A stretch of DNA of 45,334 nt from Gemmatimonadota bacterium. Its GTDB lineage: Bacteria; Gemmatimonadota; Gemmatimonadetes; Gemmatimonadales; Gemmatimonadaceae. The position numbers and the translations under genes are program-made. Each line of letters begins with the position of its first letter. Position 1 is the stretch's first letter. This document shows, in pieces, positions 17,135-25,922 of this stretch. The DNA is taken from NCBI GenBank assembly GCA_021298395.1, contig JAJTFH010000006.1, forward strand, positions 1-45,334. Reading direction: 5' to 3'. The notes under the pieces are model-generated. The model was not told the origin of the DNA and ran no database searches. It saw only the letters and a program-made list of their open reading frames with translations.

Positions 17135-18129
17135 AGGACGTGCAGTTCTCCGCGGAGGTGATGGGCGAGTCCGGTGGCGCCCCGATGCTCCACGTTTCGC
17201 GCGGCCGCATCGCTGGCGCGGCGGAGTGCCACGTCCATAATATCGCCCGCGAGCAGCCGAGAGAAATAGGTCGCCCCCCAGACGTCGCCACACCCCGTGG
17301 GGTCGCCCGGCCCCTCGATCCGGAGGGGGCTCGCCGGGATCCGCGCGGTCCGCAGGGCCCCCCCCGCCGGGCCCTCGCGGCGCGTCGGCTCGAGCCCGCT
17401 GTCGGTCCCGGGCGCGGCGAAGTAGACCACCCCCTGCTTCCCCATCGTGACCAGGAGATGCCGTGCCCCTGCGCCGAGCGCGGTCGCGGCGAGGGCGAGC
17501 CCATCGGGGGCGAGCATCGCGAGCTCGTCCTCATTGACCTGTATGAAGTCGAAACAGGCGCACCACGCGGCCACCTCGGGGAGGGGCCGATAGGTTCGAT
17601 GGCCATCGGTCTCCATCCCCAGGAGCAGGGAGTGGAGGTCGCAGTAGATCGGCCCGTGGAAGTGTTGGCGGATCAGCTGCGCCGTGGCGAGATCGAGCTC
17701 GAACCCGCTGATGAGGTTGATGTAGAGGGCGTCGAGGTCGCGGAGTAGGGGCTGCAACCCCGCCCAGCTCCACGGGGGGACCCCGCCGATCAGGCACTCG
17801 CTCCGCCGCTCCTCCGAGTGATAGCGGAGCGTGACGCGGTTGTTGGGGTGGGGGACCTCGATCGGGAGCGCCTCGGGCGCGGCGCGATGCAACGTCCCGA
17901 CGAAGCGCCGCGCCTGCGGCGCCAGGTCGAAGCCCACCTTCGCGAGCGGCACGAGCTGCCATCCCGCCGGGAGGGCGGCGTCGGCGGCACTCAGCGCATA
18001 GGTGATCCCCCCCCACTCCTCGACCGGGGCCAAGCGCACGTCGCGCCCGTGGATCACATCCCAGACGAAGCTCCCGAGTACGCCGAGTCGCTTCGGGCGG
18101 GGGGCGTCCGAAGCGGGGGACGTCGTCAC
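17131..18129 (-). CDS. PfkB-family carbohydrate kinase
   Basis: This 332-residue protein is a ribokinase-type sugar kinase. The N-terminal GVLGSFVWD resembles the family's first strand and the C-terminal DPTGCGDVWGA (about 287-297) is the second PfkB signature, with the anion hole and catalytic Asp in G-C-G-D (usual form GAGD). A central segment FIQVNEDELAML is also typical (the nucleotide-contact NxxE). The sugar is unknown. The start is GTG 18129, overlapping the ROK kinase stop as GTGA. The N-terminal sequence is unusual in having WGGITYAL in place of the more common GG-A-N substrate motif. Two sugar kinases in succession suggest handling of a sugar or a nucleoside-like compound. Confidence 0.85.
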   Translation of the reverse strand: MTTSPASDAPRPKRLGVLGSFVWDVIHGRDVRLAPVEEWGGITYALSAADAALPAGWQLVPLAKVGFDLAPQARRFVGTLHRAAPEALPIEVPHPNNRVTLRYHSEERRSECLIGGVPPWSWAGLQPLLRDLDALYINLISGFELDLATAQLIRQHFHGPIYCDLHSLLLGMETDGHRTYRPLPEVAAWCACFDFIQVNEDELAMLAPDGLALAATALGAGARHLLVTMGKQGVVYFAAPGTDSGLEPTRREGPAGGALRTARIPASPLRIEGPGDPTGCGDVWGATYFSRLLAGDIMDVALRRASDAAARNVEHRGATGLAHHLRGELHVL

Positions 18130-19136
18130 GCGAGCCGGTGACGCTGGGCGAAGGTGGCGATCGCGCCGATCACCCCGGCGTTCCCGTCGAGGGTGCCGGG
18201 GACGATGCGACAGGCCTCGACCGCCGGGGCGAAGGCGCGCCGGCGGACCTCCGCTCGGAGTGGCTCGAAGAGCGCGTCGCCGGCCTGGGTCACGCCGCCG
18301 GCGAGCACCACGACCTCGGGATTGAAGATGTTGAGGAAGTTGGCGACGCCGATCCCGAGGAACTTCGCGGTGTCCCGCACCACGTGGCCGGCGACCACGT
18401 CGCCGCGCTGTTCCGCCTCATACACCGTCGCGGCGGTGATGCGCGTGAGATCCCCATCCACCATCGTCGGAAGCATCGAGGTCTCGCCCCCCGCGAGCGC
18501 TTCGCGCGCCCGCTCCGCGATCGCCGGCCCCGAGGCGTAGGCCTCGAGGCAGCCATAGTTGCCGCACCCGCAGCGACGCCCGGTCGCGTCGATCGAGGTG
18601 TGGCCGAGCTCCCCGGCGGCATCGCTCGCCCCGTGGAAGAGCTGCCCGTCGAGGATGATCCCCCCGCCGATCCCCGTGCCGATCGTGAGGCCGATGACAT
18701 GACGCGCGCCGCGTGCCGCGCCCACCCACCATTCGCCGAGGGTGGCGCAGTTGGCGTCGTTGTCCAGGGTGGCGGGGAGATCCACCGCGGCGCTCACGCG
18801 GTCGCGGAGGGGGAAGTCGCGCCATCCGAGGTTCGGCGTGAAGATCACGACGCCGGTCTCGCGGTCGAGGGGGCCCGGGGATCCGATCCCCACGCCGAGC
18901 AGGTCGGCGCGCGTCGCGCCGGTCTCCGCACAGGTCTCGGTGATCGTCCGCTCCACGGCGGCGGCGATGCGCGCGACGACGGCATCAGACCCCTCATCGG
19001 CACGGGTCGGCACCGAATGCATCGCGTGACGCGTCGCACCGTCCGCGCGCATCGCCCCCACGACGATGTTCGTCCCGCCGAGGTCGACGCCGATGATGTA
19101 CCGGGCCGCTGTGCTCCGGTCCGACCGATTCCCCAC
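18126..19136 (-). CDS. ROK-family glucokinase-like sugar kinase
   Basis: This 336-residue protein has the ROK layout: phosphate-binding VDLGGTN (about 17-23), catalytic DNDAN in the middle, GTGIGGGI for nucleotide binding, the zinc site CGCGNYGCLE (Cys-x-Cys-x4-Cys) and the C-terminal VVLAGGV. Enzymes of this class phosphorylate glucose, mannose or N-acetyl sugars with ATP; no DNA-binding domain is present, so it is a kinase and not a ROK repressor. The GTG start at 19136 is preceded by a strong GAGGAGG site about 5 bases upstream. It is the first gene of the ten-gene minus-strand run that ends at nfo, so expression of the whole run may be set here. Confidence 0.92.
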   Translation of the reverse strand: MGNRSDRSTAARYIIGVDLGGTNIVVGAMRADGATRHAMHSVPTRADEGSDAVVARIAAAVERTITETCAETGATRADLLGVGIGSPGPLDRETGVVIFTPNLGWRDFPLRDRVSAAVDLPATLDNDANCATLGEWWVGAARGARHVIGLTIGTGIGGGIILDGQLFHGASDAAGELGHTSIDATGRRCGCGNYGCLEAYASGPAIAERAREALAGGETSMLPTMVDGDLTRITAATVYEAEQRGDVVAGHVVRDTAKFLGIGVANFLNIFNPEVVVLAGGVTQAGDALFEPLRAEVRRRAFAPAVEACRIVPGTLDGNAGVIGAIATFAQRHRLA

Positions 19137-19176
19137 GACGCCTCCTCGCGCGCTATCCTCGCCCTCGGGCGACCAC

Positions 19177-19182
19177 TACGTT
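19177..19182 (+). promoter_or_regulatory. TACGTT -10-like box before glycosyltransferase genes
   Basis: TACGTT fits TANNNT and is followed after 6 bases by ATG 19189, which opens a 10-codon ORF. A transcript starting 7 bases after the box would begin exactly with that ATG. No clear -35 element was found. The gap lies between the divergent ROK and GT2 genes. Confidence 0.35.
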
Positions 19183-19188
19183 TCCCCG

Positions 19189-19221
19189 ATGCCCCGCCGT
19201 CGCGGCACCCTCCAAAAGTAA
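19189..19221 (+). CDS. possible 10-codon upstream ORF before GT2 gene
   Basis: ATG, nine more codons and TAA encode MPRRRGTLQK. The stop is 10 bases before the GT2 start at 19232, which has no Shine-Dalgarno sequence. As with the micro-ORF at 581, a TANNTT box is placed so that this ATG would be at the transcript's 5' end. A role in passing ribosomes to the GT2 gene is inferred. It may also be chance. Confidence 0.25.
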   Translation: MPRRRGTLQK

Positions 19222-19231
19222 CCGCCCCGCG

Positions 19232-20059
19232 ATGCGCCTGTCCGTCATCGTCACCACGTATAACCATCCGCGCTGGCTGGAGCATGTGCTCTGGGGGTTC
19301 GCGGCCCAGACCTTCACGGACTTCGAGCTCCTCGTGGCGGACGATGGCTCTGACGCCCCCACCGGCGAGCTGATCGAGCGGATGCGCGCCGACCTCCCGT
19401 ACCCGGTGCGGCATGTCTGGCACGCGAAGGATGGGTTTCGGAAATGCACGATTCTCAACGCCGCGATCGCGAAGGCGGAGGGGGCATACTGCTTCTTCAC
19501 CGATGGGGACTGCATCCCGCGAGCCGATCTGCTGGCGGTGCACGTGGCGGCGGCAGGCCCCGGACGCTTCGGGTCGGGGGGCTACCTCAAGCTCCCGATG
19601 GTCACGAGCGAGGCGATCACGCGGGCTGACGTGATGACCGGGCGGGCGACCGATGCGCGCTGGCTCCGCGCGCACGCGACCCCGTGGAGTCGGCGCTTGC
19701 AGCGACTCGCCTGGGGGCCGACGATGGCGACGGTGCTCGATCGCCTCACCCCGACCGGCGCGACCTTCAATGGGCACAACGCCGCCGTCTGGCGTGAGGA
19801 TCTCATCCGCGTGAACGGCTTCGACGAGCGCCTCGAATGGGGTGGGCTCGACCGAGAACTCGGCGAGCGGCTCGAGAACGCCGGCGTGCGCGGCCATCAG
19901 CTCCGCCATCGCGCCCTCGTCGTCCATCTCGATCATGGGCGCGGCTACAAGCGCCCCGAGGCGATCGCGCGGAATCGTGCGATCCGCGACGAGGTCGCGG
20001 CGAAGCGGCTGACCCGCACGCCCGTGGGTCTGGATCGCCACCTCGGAGGCCCCGCATGA
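19232..20059 (+). CDS. family 2 glycosyltransferase
   Basis: This 275-residue enzyme has a GT-A fold: nucleotide-sugar-binding SVIVTTYNHPRWLE at the N-terminus, VADDGSD (about 31-37), the metal-binding FTDGDCIPR (DxD-like, about 89-97) and a C-terminal galactosyltransferase-like block FNGHNAAVWRED...VNGFDE...GLDRELGERL with conserved acid residues. It transfers a sugar from a nucleotide donor, probably to a surface polysaccharide or lipid core. No membrane helix is seen. Its stop overlaps the next gene's start as ATGA, so it works with the following GT4 enzyme. Confidence 0.93.
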   Translation: MRLSVIVTTYNHPRWLEHVLWGFAAQTFTDFELLVADDGSDAPTGELIERMRADLPYPVRHVWHAKDGFRKCTILNAAIAKAEGAYCFFTDGDCIPRADLLAVHVAAAGPGRFGSGGYLKLPMVTSEAITRADVMTGRATDARWLRAHATPWSRRLQRLAWGPTMATVLDRLTPTGATFNGHNAAVWREDLIRVNGFDERLEWGGLDRELGERLENAGVRGHQLRHRALVVHLDHGRGYKRPEAIARNRAIRDEVAAKRLTRTPVGLDRHLGGPA

Positions 20060-21189
20060 GCGAGCCCCGCTCGGTCGTCGTCTTCCGGCGCACCATCCTC
20101 CCCTGGTCGGAGACCTTCGTCGCGTCACAGCAGCTGGCGCTGACCGCGTTCACGCCGGTCTTCGTCGGGTACGAACCCGATCCCAAGGGAGCGCGACTCG
20201 TCGAGGGGCGCCCGACGATCCTCCTCTCGGACCATCACCCCGTCCCGCCCCTTGGGAAGGCGCTCCTCAAGTACGCCGGCCGCGTGCCGCGCGCCTGGCG
20301 CGACGCCATCGCCGCCACGCGGCCGGCGTTGGTCCATGCCTACTTCGGCTCCGGTGCGATCCCGGCGGGGCATCTCGCGCGGGCGCTCGGGGTACCCCTC
20401 GTGGTGAGCTATCTCGGGATGGATATCACCGTGACCCCGCGCTCCCAGGCGGAGGTGCGTCGTCGCCATCGCGCCTTCGCGATGGCCGACAGGGTCCTCT
20501 GCGTCTCCGAGTTCCTGGCGCGAAAGCTCCGTGAGGCGGGATGCCCGCCGGAGAAGGTCCAGGTGCATTACACCGGGGTCGATATCACGAAGTTCGTCCC
20601 CTCCGGCGCGCCCCCGGTCCCCGATCAGGTGCTCTTCGTCGGACGACTCGCGGCCAAGAAGGGGGTGATCCACCTCCTGCGTGCGATGGTGACGGTGCAG
20701 CGCACCCTGCCGAGCGCCGAATGCGTGATCGCGGGCGATGGTGACCTGCGCGCGGCGCTCGAGGCGGCCGCCACGCAGCTCGGCGTGCGGGCCCGCTTCC
20801 TCGGCGTGCAGACGCCGGCGCAGGTGAACGCCCTGATGCAGCGAGCGACGGTGCTCTGCGGGCCGAGTGTCGTCGATGCGCGCGGGAACGCGGAGGGGTT
20901 GCCCTTCACCTTCCTCGAGGCCCAGGCCTGCGGGTGTCCCGTGGTGGTCTCCACGTCAGGTGGCACCGCCGAGGGGGTCGCGGAAGGGGAGACCGGCTAC
21001 TGCGTGGCGCCGGGCGACGAGGCCGCGCTCGCCGATCGGTTGCTGCGGATCCTCACCGACCCCGCGCGTCGCGCCCAGATGAGCACGGCGGCGCGCGCTC
21101 ACATGGAGCGCGCGTTCAACCTCCGCTCGCAGACGGTGGTGCTGGAGGGGATCTACGCGGATGTGATCGCGCGCGCGGCGCGCGACTGA
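20056..21189 (+). CDS. family 4 glycosyltransferase
   Basis: This 377-residue enzyme has a GT-B fold. The N-terminal domain contains HAYFGSGAIPAGHLA and SYLGMDITV; the C-terminal Rossmann domain starts with VLFVGRLAAKKGVIHLLRAM (family-4 motif) and carries EAQACGCPVV with the donor-contacting Glu in the EX7E region. Such retaining enzymes build cell-surface glycans (LPS core, O-antigen or exopolysaccharide). The start is ATG 20056, overlapping the GT2 stop; a much longer frame upstream is an artefact overlapping GT2. The gene ends 30 bases from the convergent lepA stop. Confidence 0.93.
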   Translation: MSEPRSVVVFRRTILPWSETFVASQQLALTAFTPVFVGYEPDPKGARLVEGRPTILLSDHHPVPPLGKALLKYAGRVPRAWRDAIAATRPALVHAYFGSGAIPAGHLARALGVPLVVSYLGMDITVTPRSQAEVRRRHRAFAMADRVLCVSEFLARKLREAGCPPEKVQVHYTGVDITKFVPSGAPPVPDQVLFVGRLAAKKGVIHLLRAMVTVQRTLPSAECVIAGDGDLRAALEAAATQLGVRARFLGVQTPAQVNALMQRATVLCGPSVVDARGNAEGLPFTFLEAQACGCPVVVSTSGGTAEGVAEGETGYCVAPGDEAALADRLLRILTDPARRAQMSTAARAHMERAFNLRSQTVVLEGIYADVIARAARD

Positions 21190-21201
21190 CGTGTCGGAGA
21201 G

Positions 21202-21215
21202 GGCGCCGAGGCGCC
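21202..21215. terminator. short GC hairpin between convergent GT4 and lepA genes
   Basis: In the 30-base gap between the two stop codons, GGCGC and GCGCC pair around a CGAG loop (21202-21206 with 21211-21215). There is no T-tract, and such pairing is not rare at this base composition. It is the only candidate for a shared terminator here. Confidence 0.3.
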
Positions 21216-21219
21216 GGCG

Positions 21220-23019
21220 CTACTCGACCTGCAGGACGGCGAGGAACGCCTCCTGCGGGATCTCCACCGAGCCCACCTGCTTCATGCGCTTCTTCCCCTC
21301 CTTCTGCTTCTCGAGGAGCTTGCGCTTGCGGCTGATGTCGCCGCCATAGCACTTGGCGAGCACGTCCTTGCGGAGGGCCTTCACCGTCGAGCGGGCGATC
21401 ACCTTCTGACCGATCGCCGCCTGGATGGCGACCTCGAAGAGCTGCCGCGGGATCAGGTCCTTGAGCTTGTCGGAGACCTTGCGGCCCCACTCGTAGGCCT
21501 TGGACTCGTGCACGATCACGCTGAAGGCGTCGATCGGGTCGCCGTTGATCAGCATGTCGAGGCGCTGCAGGTCGCTGCGACGGTACCCCAGCATCTCGTA
21601 GTCGAGCGAGGCGTAGCCGCGGCTGATCGACTTGAGCTTGTCGAAGAAGTCGAGGATGATCTCGCCGAGGGGGAATTCCCAGTCGATCTCCACGCGGGTG
21701 GTGTCGAGGTAGCGCATCCCCTTGTACTCGCCTCGGCGCTCGGTGCCGAGCGTCATGATGGGCCCGATGTAGTCGGTGGGGACCATGATCCGGGCCTTCA
21801 CGTAGGGCTCCTCGATGTACTCGATCGAGCCCGCCGGCGGCATCAGCGCCGGATTCTCGACCAGGAGCTCCTCTCCGTCGGTCTTCTTCACGTGGTACTC
21901 CACGCTGGGGACCGTCGTGACGAGGTCGAGGTCGAATTCGCGCTCGAGGCGCTCCTTCACGATCTCCATGTGGAGGAGGCCGAGGAAGCCGCAGCGGAAG
22001 CCGAAGCCGAGGGCCGTGGACGTCTCGGGCGTGTAGTTCAGCGAGGCGTCGTTGAGCTGCAGCTTCTCGAGGGCGTCGCGCAGGTCCTCGTACTGCTGCG
22101 TGTCCGTGGGGAAGATGCCGGCGAATACGAACGAGCGGACGGCCTGGTACCCCGGGAGCGGCTCGCTCGCCTTGTGCTCGGCGTCGAAGATCGTGTCCCC
22201 GGCGCGCGTCTCCTTCACCGACTTCACGCTTGCCACCACGTAGCCGACCTCGCCGGCGGTCAGCTGCTTCGCGGGCACCTGGCGCAGTTGGTTGTACCCG
22301 ACGTCGAGCACCTCGTACACGCTCTCGGACGCGCCGAAGGTGATCTGCATCCCCTTCGTCAACGTCCCATCGACGACGCGCACGCTGGGGATGGCCCCGC
22401 GGTACTTGTCGTAGTACGAGTCGTAGATGAGCGCTCGGAGCGGCCCCGTGGGATTCCCACGCGGCGGCGGGACCTTCTTCACGATCTCCTCGAGGAGCTC
22501 TGGGATGCCGAGGCCCTCCTTGGCGCTGACCAGGAGGATGTCGTCCGGGGCGCAGCCGATGAGGTCCACGACCTCCTGACGCCGCTTCTCGGGCTCCGCG
22601 CCCGGAAGGTCGATCTTGTTGAGGATCGGGATGATCTCGAGCCCCGCGTCCATCGCGAGGAAGAGATTCGAGAGGGTCTGCGCCTGGATCCCCTGCGAGG
22701 CGTCGACGACGAGGATCGCGCCCTCACAGGCGGCGAGGGAGCGCGAGACCTCATACGTGAAGTCGACGTGCCCCGGCGTGTCGATCAGGTTGAGTTCGTA
22801 GGTCGTCCCGTCCTTGGCGTCGTACGACATGCGGACGGCGTTGAGCTTGATCGTGATCCCGCGCTCGCGCTCGAGGTCCAGGGTATCGAGCACCTGGGCC
22901 TTCATCTCGCGCTTCTGCAACATCCCGGTGGTCTCGATGAGACGGTCGGCCAACGTCGACTTGCCATGGTCGATGTGGGCGACGATGCAGAAGTTCCGGA
23001 TCAGGGACGGCGGGGTCAC
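21220..23019 (-). CDS. lepA: translation elongation factor 4 (LepA)
   Basis: This 599-residue GTPase is full length for LepA. G motifs are AHIDHGKST (about 14-22), [24 protein letters not shown] and VSAKEG; then come domain II, the EF-G-like domains III and V and the LepA-specific C-terminal domain ([16 protein letters not shown], then [21 protein letters not shown] near the end). LepA acts on the ribosome, affecting initiation or back-translocation, and is dispensable in most bacteria under normal growth. The start is GTG 23019. On this strand a TAGCTT box lies 44 bases upstream, in the divergent gap with the DUF58 gene. Confidence 0.98.
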   Translation of the reverse strand: MTPPSLIRNFCIVAHIDHGKSTLADRLIETTGMLQKREMKAQVLDTLDLERERGITIKLNAVRMSYDAKDGTTYELNLIDTPGHVDFTYEVSRSLAACEGAILVVDASQGIQAQTLSNLFLAMDAGLEIIPILNKIDLPGAEPEKRRQEVVDLIGCAPDDILLVSAKEGLGIPELLEEIVKKVPPPRGNPTGPLRALIYDSYYDKYRGAIPSVRVVDGTLTKGMQITFGASESVYEVLDVGYNQLRQVPAKQLTAGEVGYVVASVKSVKETRAGDTIFDAEHKASEPLPGYQAVRSFVFAGIFPTDTQQYEDLRDALEKLQLNDASLNYTPETSTALGFGFRCGFLGLLHMEIVKERLEREFDLDLVTTVPSVEYHVKKTDGEELLVENPALMPPAGSIEYIEEPYVKARIMVPTDYIGPIMTLGTERRGEYKGMRYLDTTRVEIDWEFPLGEIILDFFDKLKSISRGYASLDYEMLGYRRSDLQRLDMLINGDPIDAFSVIVHESKAYEWGRKVSDKLKDLIPRQLFEVAIQAAIGQKVIARSTVKALRKDVLAKCYGGDISRKRKLLEKQKEGKKRMKQVGSVEIPQEAFLAVLQVE

Positions 23020-23063
23020 GAGGCGGTGCGGCGGATGGGAGAGGCAGATGAAGGCAACCCCTG

Positions 23064-23069
23064 AAGCTA
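23064..23069 (-). promoter_or_regulatory. TAGCTT -10-like box before lepA
   Basis: Read on the minus strand, TAGCTT lies 44 bases before the lepA GTG. It uses the same hexamer as the boxes at 568, 23126 and 34334. Unlike those, it would leave a normal untranslated leader of about 37 bases. No strong -35 is visible. Confidence 0.35.
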
Positions 23070-23125
23070 GTGGAGGGAGGGAGCGGCTCCAACGTCTCCC
23101 CCTGTGTCCGGCCCCTCGGCGCCCC

Positions 23126-23131
23126 TAGCTT
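23126..23131 (+). promoter_or_regulatory. TAGCTT -10-like box before DUF58/BatA/mfd operon
   Basis: TAGCTT is followed after 11 bases by ATG 23143. Transcription from here would leave at most a few untranslated bases. The box lies inside the longer GTG-initiated frame (23104), which argues that the true start is 23143. Confidence 0.4.
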
Positions 23132-23142
23132 TCCGGGTTCGC

Positions 23143-24063
23143 ATGTCCGCGCCCGCAGGTCCATCCGTCCGGGCCGATCTCATGGATCCCGCTGCACTCG
23201 CGGCCCTCGGGCGCCTCGAGGTCGTGTCGCGTTGGTTGGCGCAGGGATTCCTCCAGGGGGTGCATCGCTCCCCCAAGAAGGGGTTCTCCGTCGAGTTCGC
23301 GGAGCACCGCCCCTATCAGCCCGGTGACGATCTGCGCTTCCTCGACTGGAAGGTCGCGGCCCGCTCCGATCGCTGGCTCCTCAAGCAGTTCGAGGAGGAG
23401 ACGAACCTGCGGGCGACCATCGTGCTCGATGTGAGCCGGTCGATGGACTGGCGCGGGGCGCCGACACGGCTGACCAAGCGGGCGTACGCCGACCACTTGG
23501 TCGCGGCGCTCGCGCGCGTCCTCCTTCGGCAACGCGATGCGGTGGGATTGGTCCGCTTCGATGACGCGATCCGGACCGCGCTCCCACCGCGTTCGCACCA
23601 AGCACAGGGGCGGCGGATCGTCGAGGCGCTCGAGGAGCCAGGCAGTGGCGCCGGCTCCGATGCCCCGGGAGCCCTCACGCGGGCCGGCGCGCTCGTCACG
23701 CGCCGCGGGATGGTGGTCCTCGTCTCGGACCTCCTGCTCGATCCCGACGAGGTCGATGCGACGGTGCGCGGGCTGCGCGCGCAGGGACATGACGTCACCG
23801 TCCTCCATCTCCTCGATCCCGCCGAACGGCGCTTCGACCTCGCGGCGGGGGAGTCGACCTTCGTGGATCCCGAGGGGGGCGCCGCCGAACGGGCGATCCC
23901 GGCCGACGTGCGCGCGTTGTACGAGACGACGGTCGGGGAGGTGATCGACGAGTGGCGCGCCCGCTTCGCGGCGGTCGGCGCCTTCTATGAACCGGTGCTC
24001 ACCGACCAACCCTTCACGGTCCCGCTCCGCCGTGCGTTCGCCGCGCGGCAACGCCAGCCATGA
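23143..24063 (+). CDS. DUF58-domain protein with von Willebrand A-like fold
   Basis: This 306-residue protein has the DUF58 signature EHRPYQPGDDLRFLDWKVAAR (about 54-74, with conserved Arg, Gly-Asp, Arg and Trp) followed by a vWA-like domain with metal site DVSRS (Asp96, Ser98, Ser100). DUF58 proteins usually occur with a MoxR AAA+ ATPase and BatA-type membrane proteins, and are linked to envelope stress and metal or cofactor insertion. Here the BatA-like protein follows (ATGA overlap at 24060), but no MoxR gene is nearby. ATG 23143 is preferred to GTG 23104 because a promoter-like box lies between. There is no signal peptide. Confidence 0.9.
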   Translation: MSAPAGPSVRADLMDPAALAALGRLEVVSRWLAQGFLQGVHRSPKKGFSVEFAEHRPYQPGDDLRFLDWKVAARSDRWLLKQFEEETNLRATIVLDVSRSMDWRGAPTRLTKRAYADHLVAALARVLLRQRDAVGLVRFDDAIRTALPPRSHQAQGRRIVEALEEPGSGAGSDAPGALTRAGALVTRRGMVVLVSDLLLDPDEVDATVRGLRAQGHDVTVLHLLDPAERRFDLAAGESTFVDPEGGAAERAIPADVRALYETTVGEVIDEWRARFAAVGAFYEPVLTDQPFTVPLRRAFAARQRQP

Positions 24064-25922
24064 GCTTCCTCGCGCCCTGGGCGCTCTGGCTCGGCGCGCT
24101 CGCTGCCGTCCCGCTCGCGCTGCATCTCTGGCAGCGCCGGACCGCCGCGCGCGTCGACTTCCCGGCGGTGCGCTACCTGCAGCGGATGGCGCAGGACCAT
24201 GCGCGCGAGGTGCGCGTGCAGAACGTGCTCCTGCTCCTCCTGCGGCTGGCGATCGTGTTGGTGATCGCGTTGGCCGCGGCCCGCCCCTTCGCCGCGGTCC
24301 CCGCGGCGGGGCATGCGCCGGTCGCGATGGCCGTCGTGCTCGACAACTCGCTCTCCTCGCAGGCGGTGACCGAGGCGGGGCCGATGCTCGATCGACTCCG
24401 TGCGATGGCGGCGGCGATCCTCGCCGAGGCGGGGCCGGAGGATCAGCTCTGGCTCGTGACGATGGATGGGGTGACGGTCGGTGGGGAGCTCGCTGCGCTC
24501 AGCGACGCGCTCGCCGAGGTCACGCCGCTCGACGGGGCAGGGGATGCGTCGCGTGCCCTCGCGCGGGCGATGGCGGTGGTGCGCGAGAGCCCGCTCCCGG
24601 TGCGGCAGGTGGTGGTGCTGACCGATGGCCAGCGCTCCTCGTGGGATCCGTCGGCGCTCGCCAGGGTGGCGCGGGAGGATGTCAGGTGGCGGGTGGCGGT
24701 CCCACCACTCGTGTGGGGTCCCAACCATGCGGTGCGCGAGGCGGTGGCTGCACCCTCGGTCTGGGGAGCGGCGGGGGCGGTACGTCTTCGCGTGGCCGCG
24801 AAGGATTCGGTCTCCTGGCGCGTGCAGGTGGCGGGGCGCACCTTCGCCCGTGGGACGGCGGGCCCCGAGGCCACGGTGCTCGCGCGGGGTCGCCCCGCGC
24901 TCCGTGGCTGGGCGGCGGCGACGGTGGAATTGACGCCCGACGAACTGCGCGGCGATGATCGCCGGTATCTCGCCGTCCGGGTCGGCGATCCCCCGGCGGT
25001 CGAGGTCGATCCCTCCACTGGTCCCTTCGTCGCGCGCGCCGTCGAGGCGTTGATCGCCTCCGGGCGACTGCGCCGTGGGCCGGGGACACTGATCGGTGCG
25101 ACCGCGCGTCCCGGCACCACCGCCGTCGTGCTCGCCCCATCGGACCCGGTGCGACTCCCTGAGGTGAATCGGGCGCTCGAGCGCGCGGGGATCCCCTGGC
25201 GGTTCGGTGCCCCGCGCCGCGCCGAGGCCCGCGTGATGCTGGACGACCCGTCGTCAGGCGGTGAGACGACGGAGAACGCCGCGACGACGGTGCGCCTCTG
25301 GTATCCCCTCATGGCTGCGTCCGATGCGGCCGACGCGCGCGTCGATACGCTCGTGCGCGTCGGTGCGGTGCCGTGGGCCGTGCGTGGGGATCGCTACCTC
25401 CTGATCGCCTCGCCGCTTGACGTCGCCGCGACCGATCTCCCGCGCACCGCGCGGTTCGTCCCGTGGTTCGGAGCGCTCCTGACGCAGCGGCTCGACCCCG
25501 GCGAGGTCGGCGTCGTCGAGACGACGCCGGGCGCCCTCCTCACGATCCCGCGCGGGGTCGATGCGCTCGAGGCGAGCGATGGCACGATGCAACCGGTGAC
25601 GGCGGGGGCCACCATGGACGCCCCCTGGCGAGCGGGCGTGGGCTTCTGGCAGCGGCGTGGCACGCGGGTCGGTGCGCTCGTCGTGAATCCCGAACCCTCG
25701 GAGTCGGATCCTGACCGACTCGATGGCCCAGCGCTTGCGCAGACCCTTCGTGCGACCGCCCTCGATGCCGATCCGCTCACGATCGGTGCGGCCACCTTCG
25801 CGACCATCGGCCCGCGCCCGCTCGACCGCCCACTTCTCATCCTCGCACTCCTGCTCTTGCTCGCCGAGGCGCTCGTGGCGCGTCGTGGGCGCCGCCCACG
25901 CACGTCCTCCGCTCCCGACTGA
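24060..25922 (+). CDS. BatA-like membrane protein with vWA-type domain
   Basis: This 620-residue protein starts with the BatA N-terminal domain: helix 1 (about 3-22), then a charged loop FPAVRYLQRM and helix 2 (about 56-75). A vWA-like domain follows with metal-site DNSLS (Asp95, Ser97, Ser99). The central 300 residues are a beta-rich extracytoplasmic region typical of the longer members (a glutamine-amidotransferase-like fold occurs in many). One helix near the C-terminus (about 592-608) ends in a basic tail. Function in the family is poorly known; it is thought to work with DUF58 and MoxR in envelope homeostasis. The last base of its stop is the first base of the mfd ATG, a tight coupling that I find notable. 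Confidence 0.85.
   Translation: MSFLAPWALWLGALAAVPLALHLWQRRTAARVDFPAVRYLQRMAQDHAREVRVQNVLLLLLRLAIVLVIALAAARPFAAVPAAGHAPVAMAVVLDNSLSSQAVTEAGPMLDRLRAMAAAILAEAGPEDQLWLVTMDGVTVGGELAALSDALAEVTPLDGAGDASRALARAMAVVRESPLPVRQVVVLTDGQRSSWDPSALARVAREDVRWRVAVPPLVWGPNHAVREAVAAPSVWGAAGAVRLRVAAKDSVSWRVQVAGRTFARGTAGPEATVLARGRPALRGWAAATVELTPDELRGDDRRYLAVRVGDPPAVEVDPSTGPFVARAVEALIASGRLRRGPGTLIGATARPGTTAVVLAPSDPVRLPEVNRALERAGIPWRFGAPRRAEARVMLDDPSSGGETTENAATTVRLWYPLMAASDAADARVDTLVRVGAVPWAVRGDRYLLIASPLDVAATDLPRTARFVPWFGALLTQRLDPGEVGVVETTPGALLTIPRGVDALEASDGTMQPVTAGATMDAPWRAGVGFWQRRGTRVGALVVNPEPSESDPDRLDGPALAQTLRATALDADPLTIGAATFATIGPRPLDRPLLILALLLLLAEALVARRGRRPRTSSAPD

Noticed and set aside
23104..23142. GTG 23104 as the start of the DUF58 gene
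   Set aside because: The extension crosses a TAGCTT box, and ATG 23143 gives a normal N-terminus.
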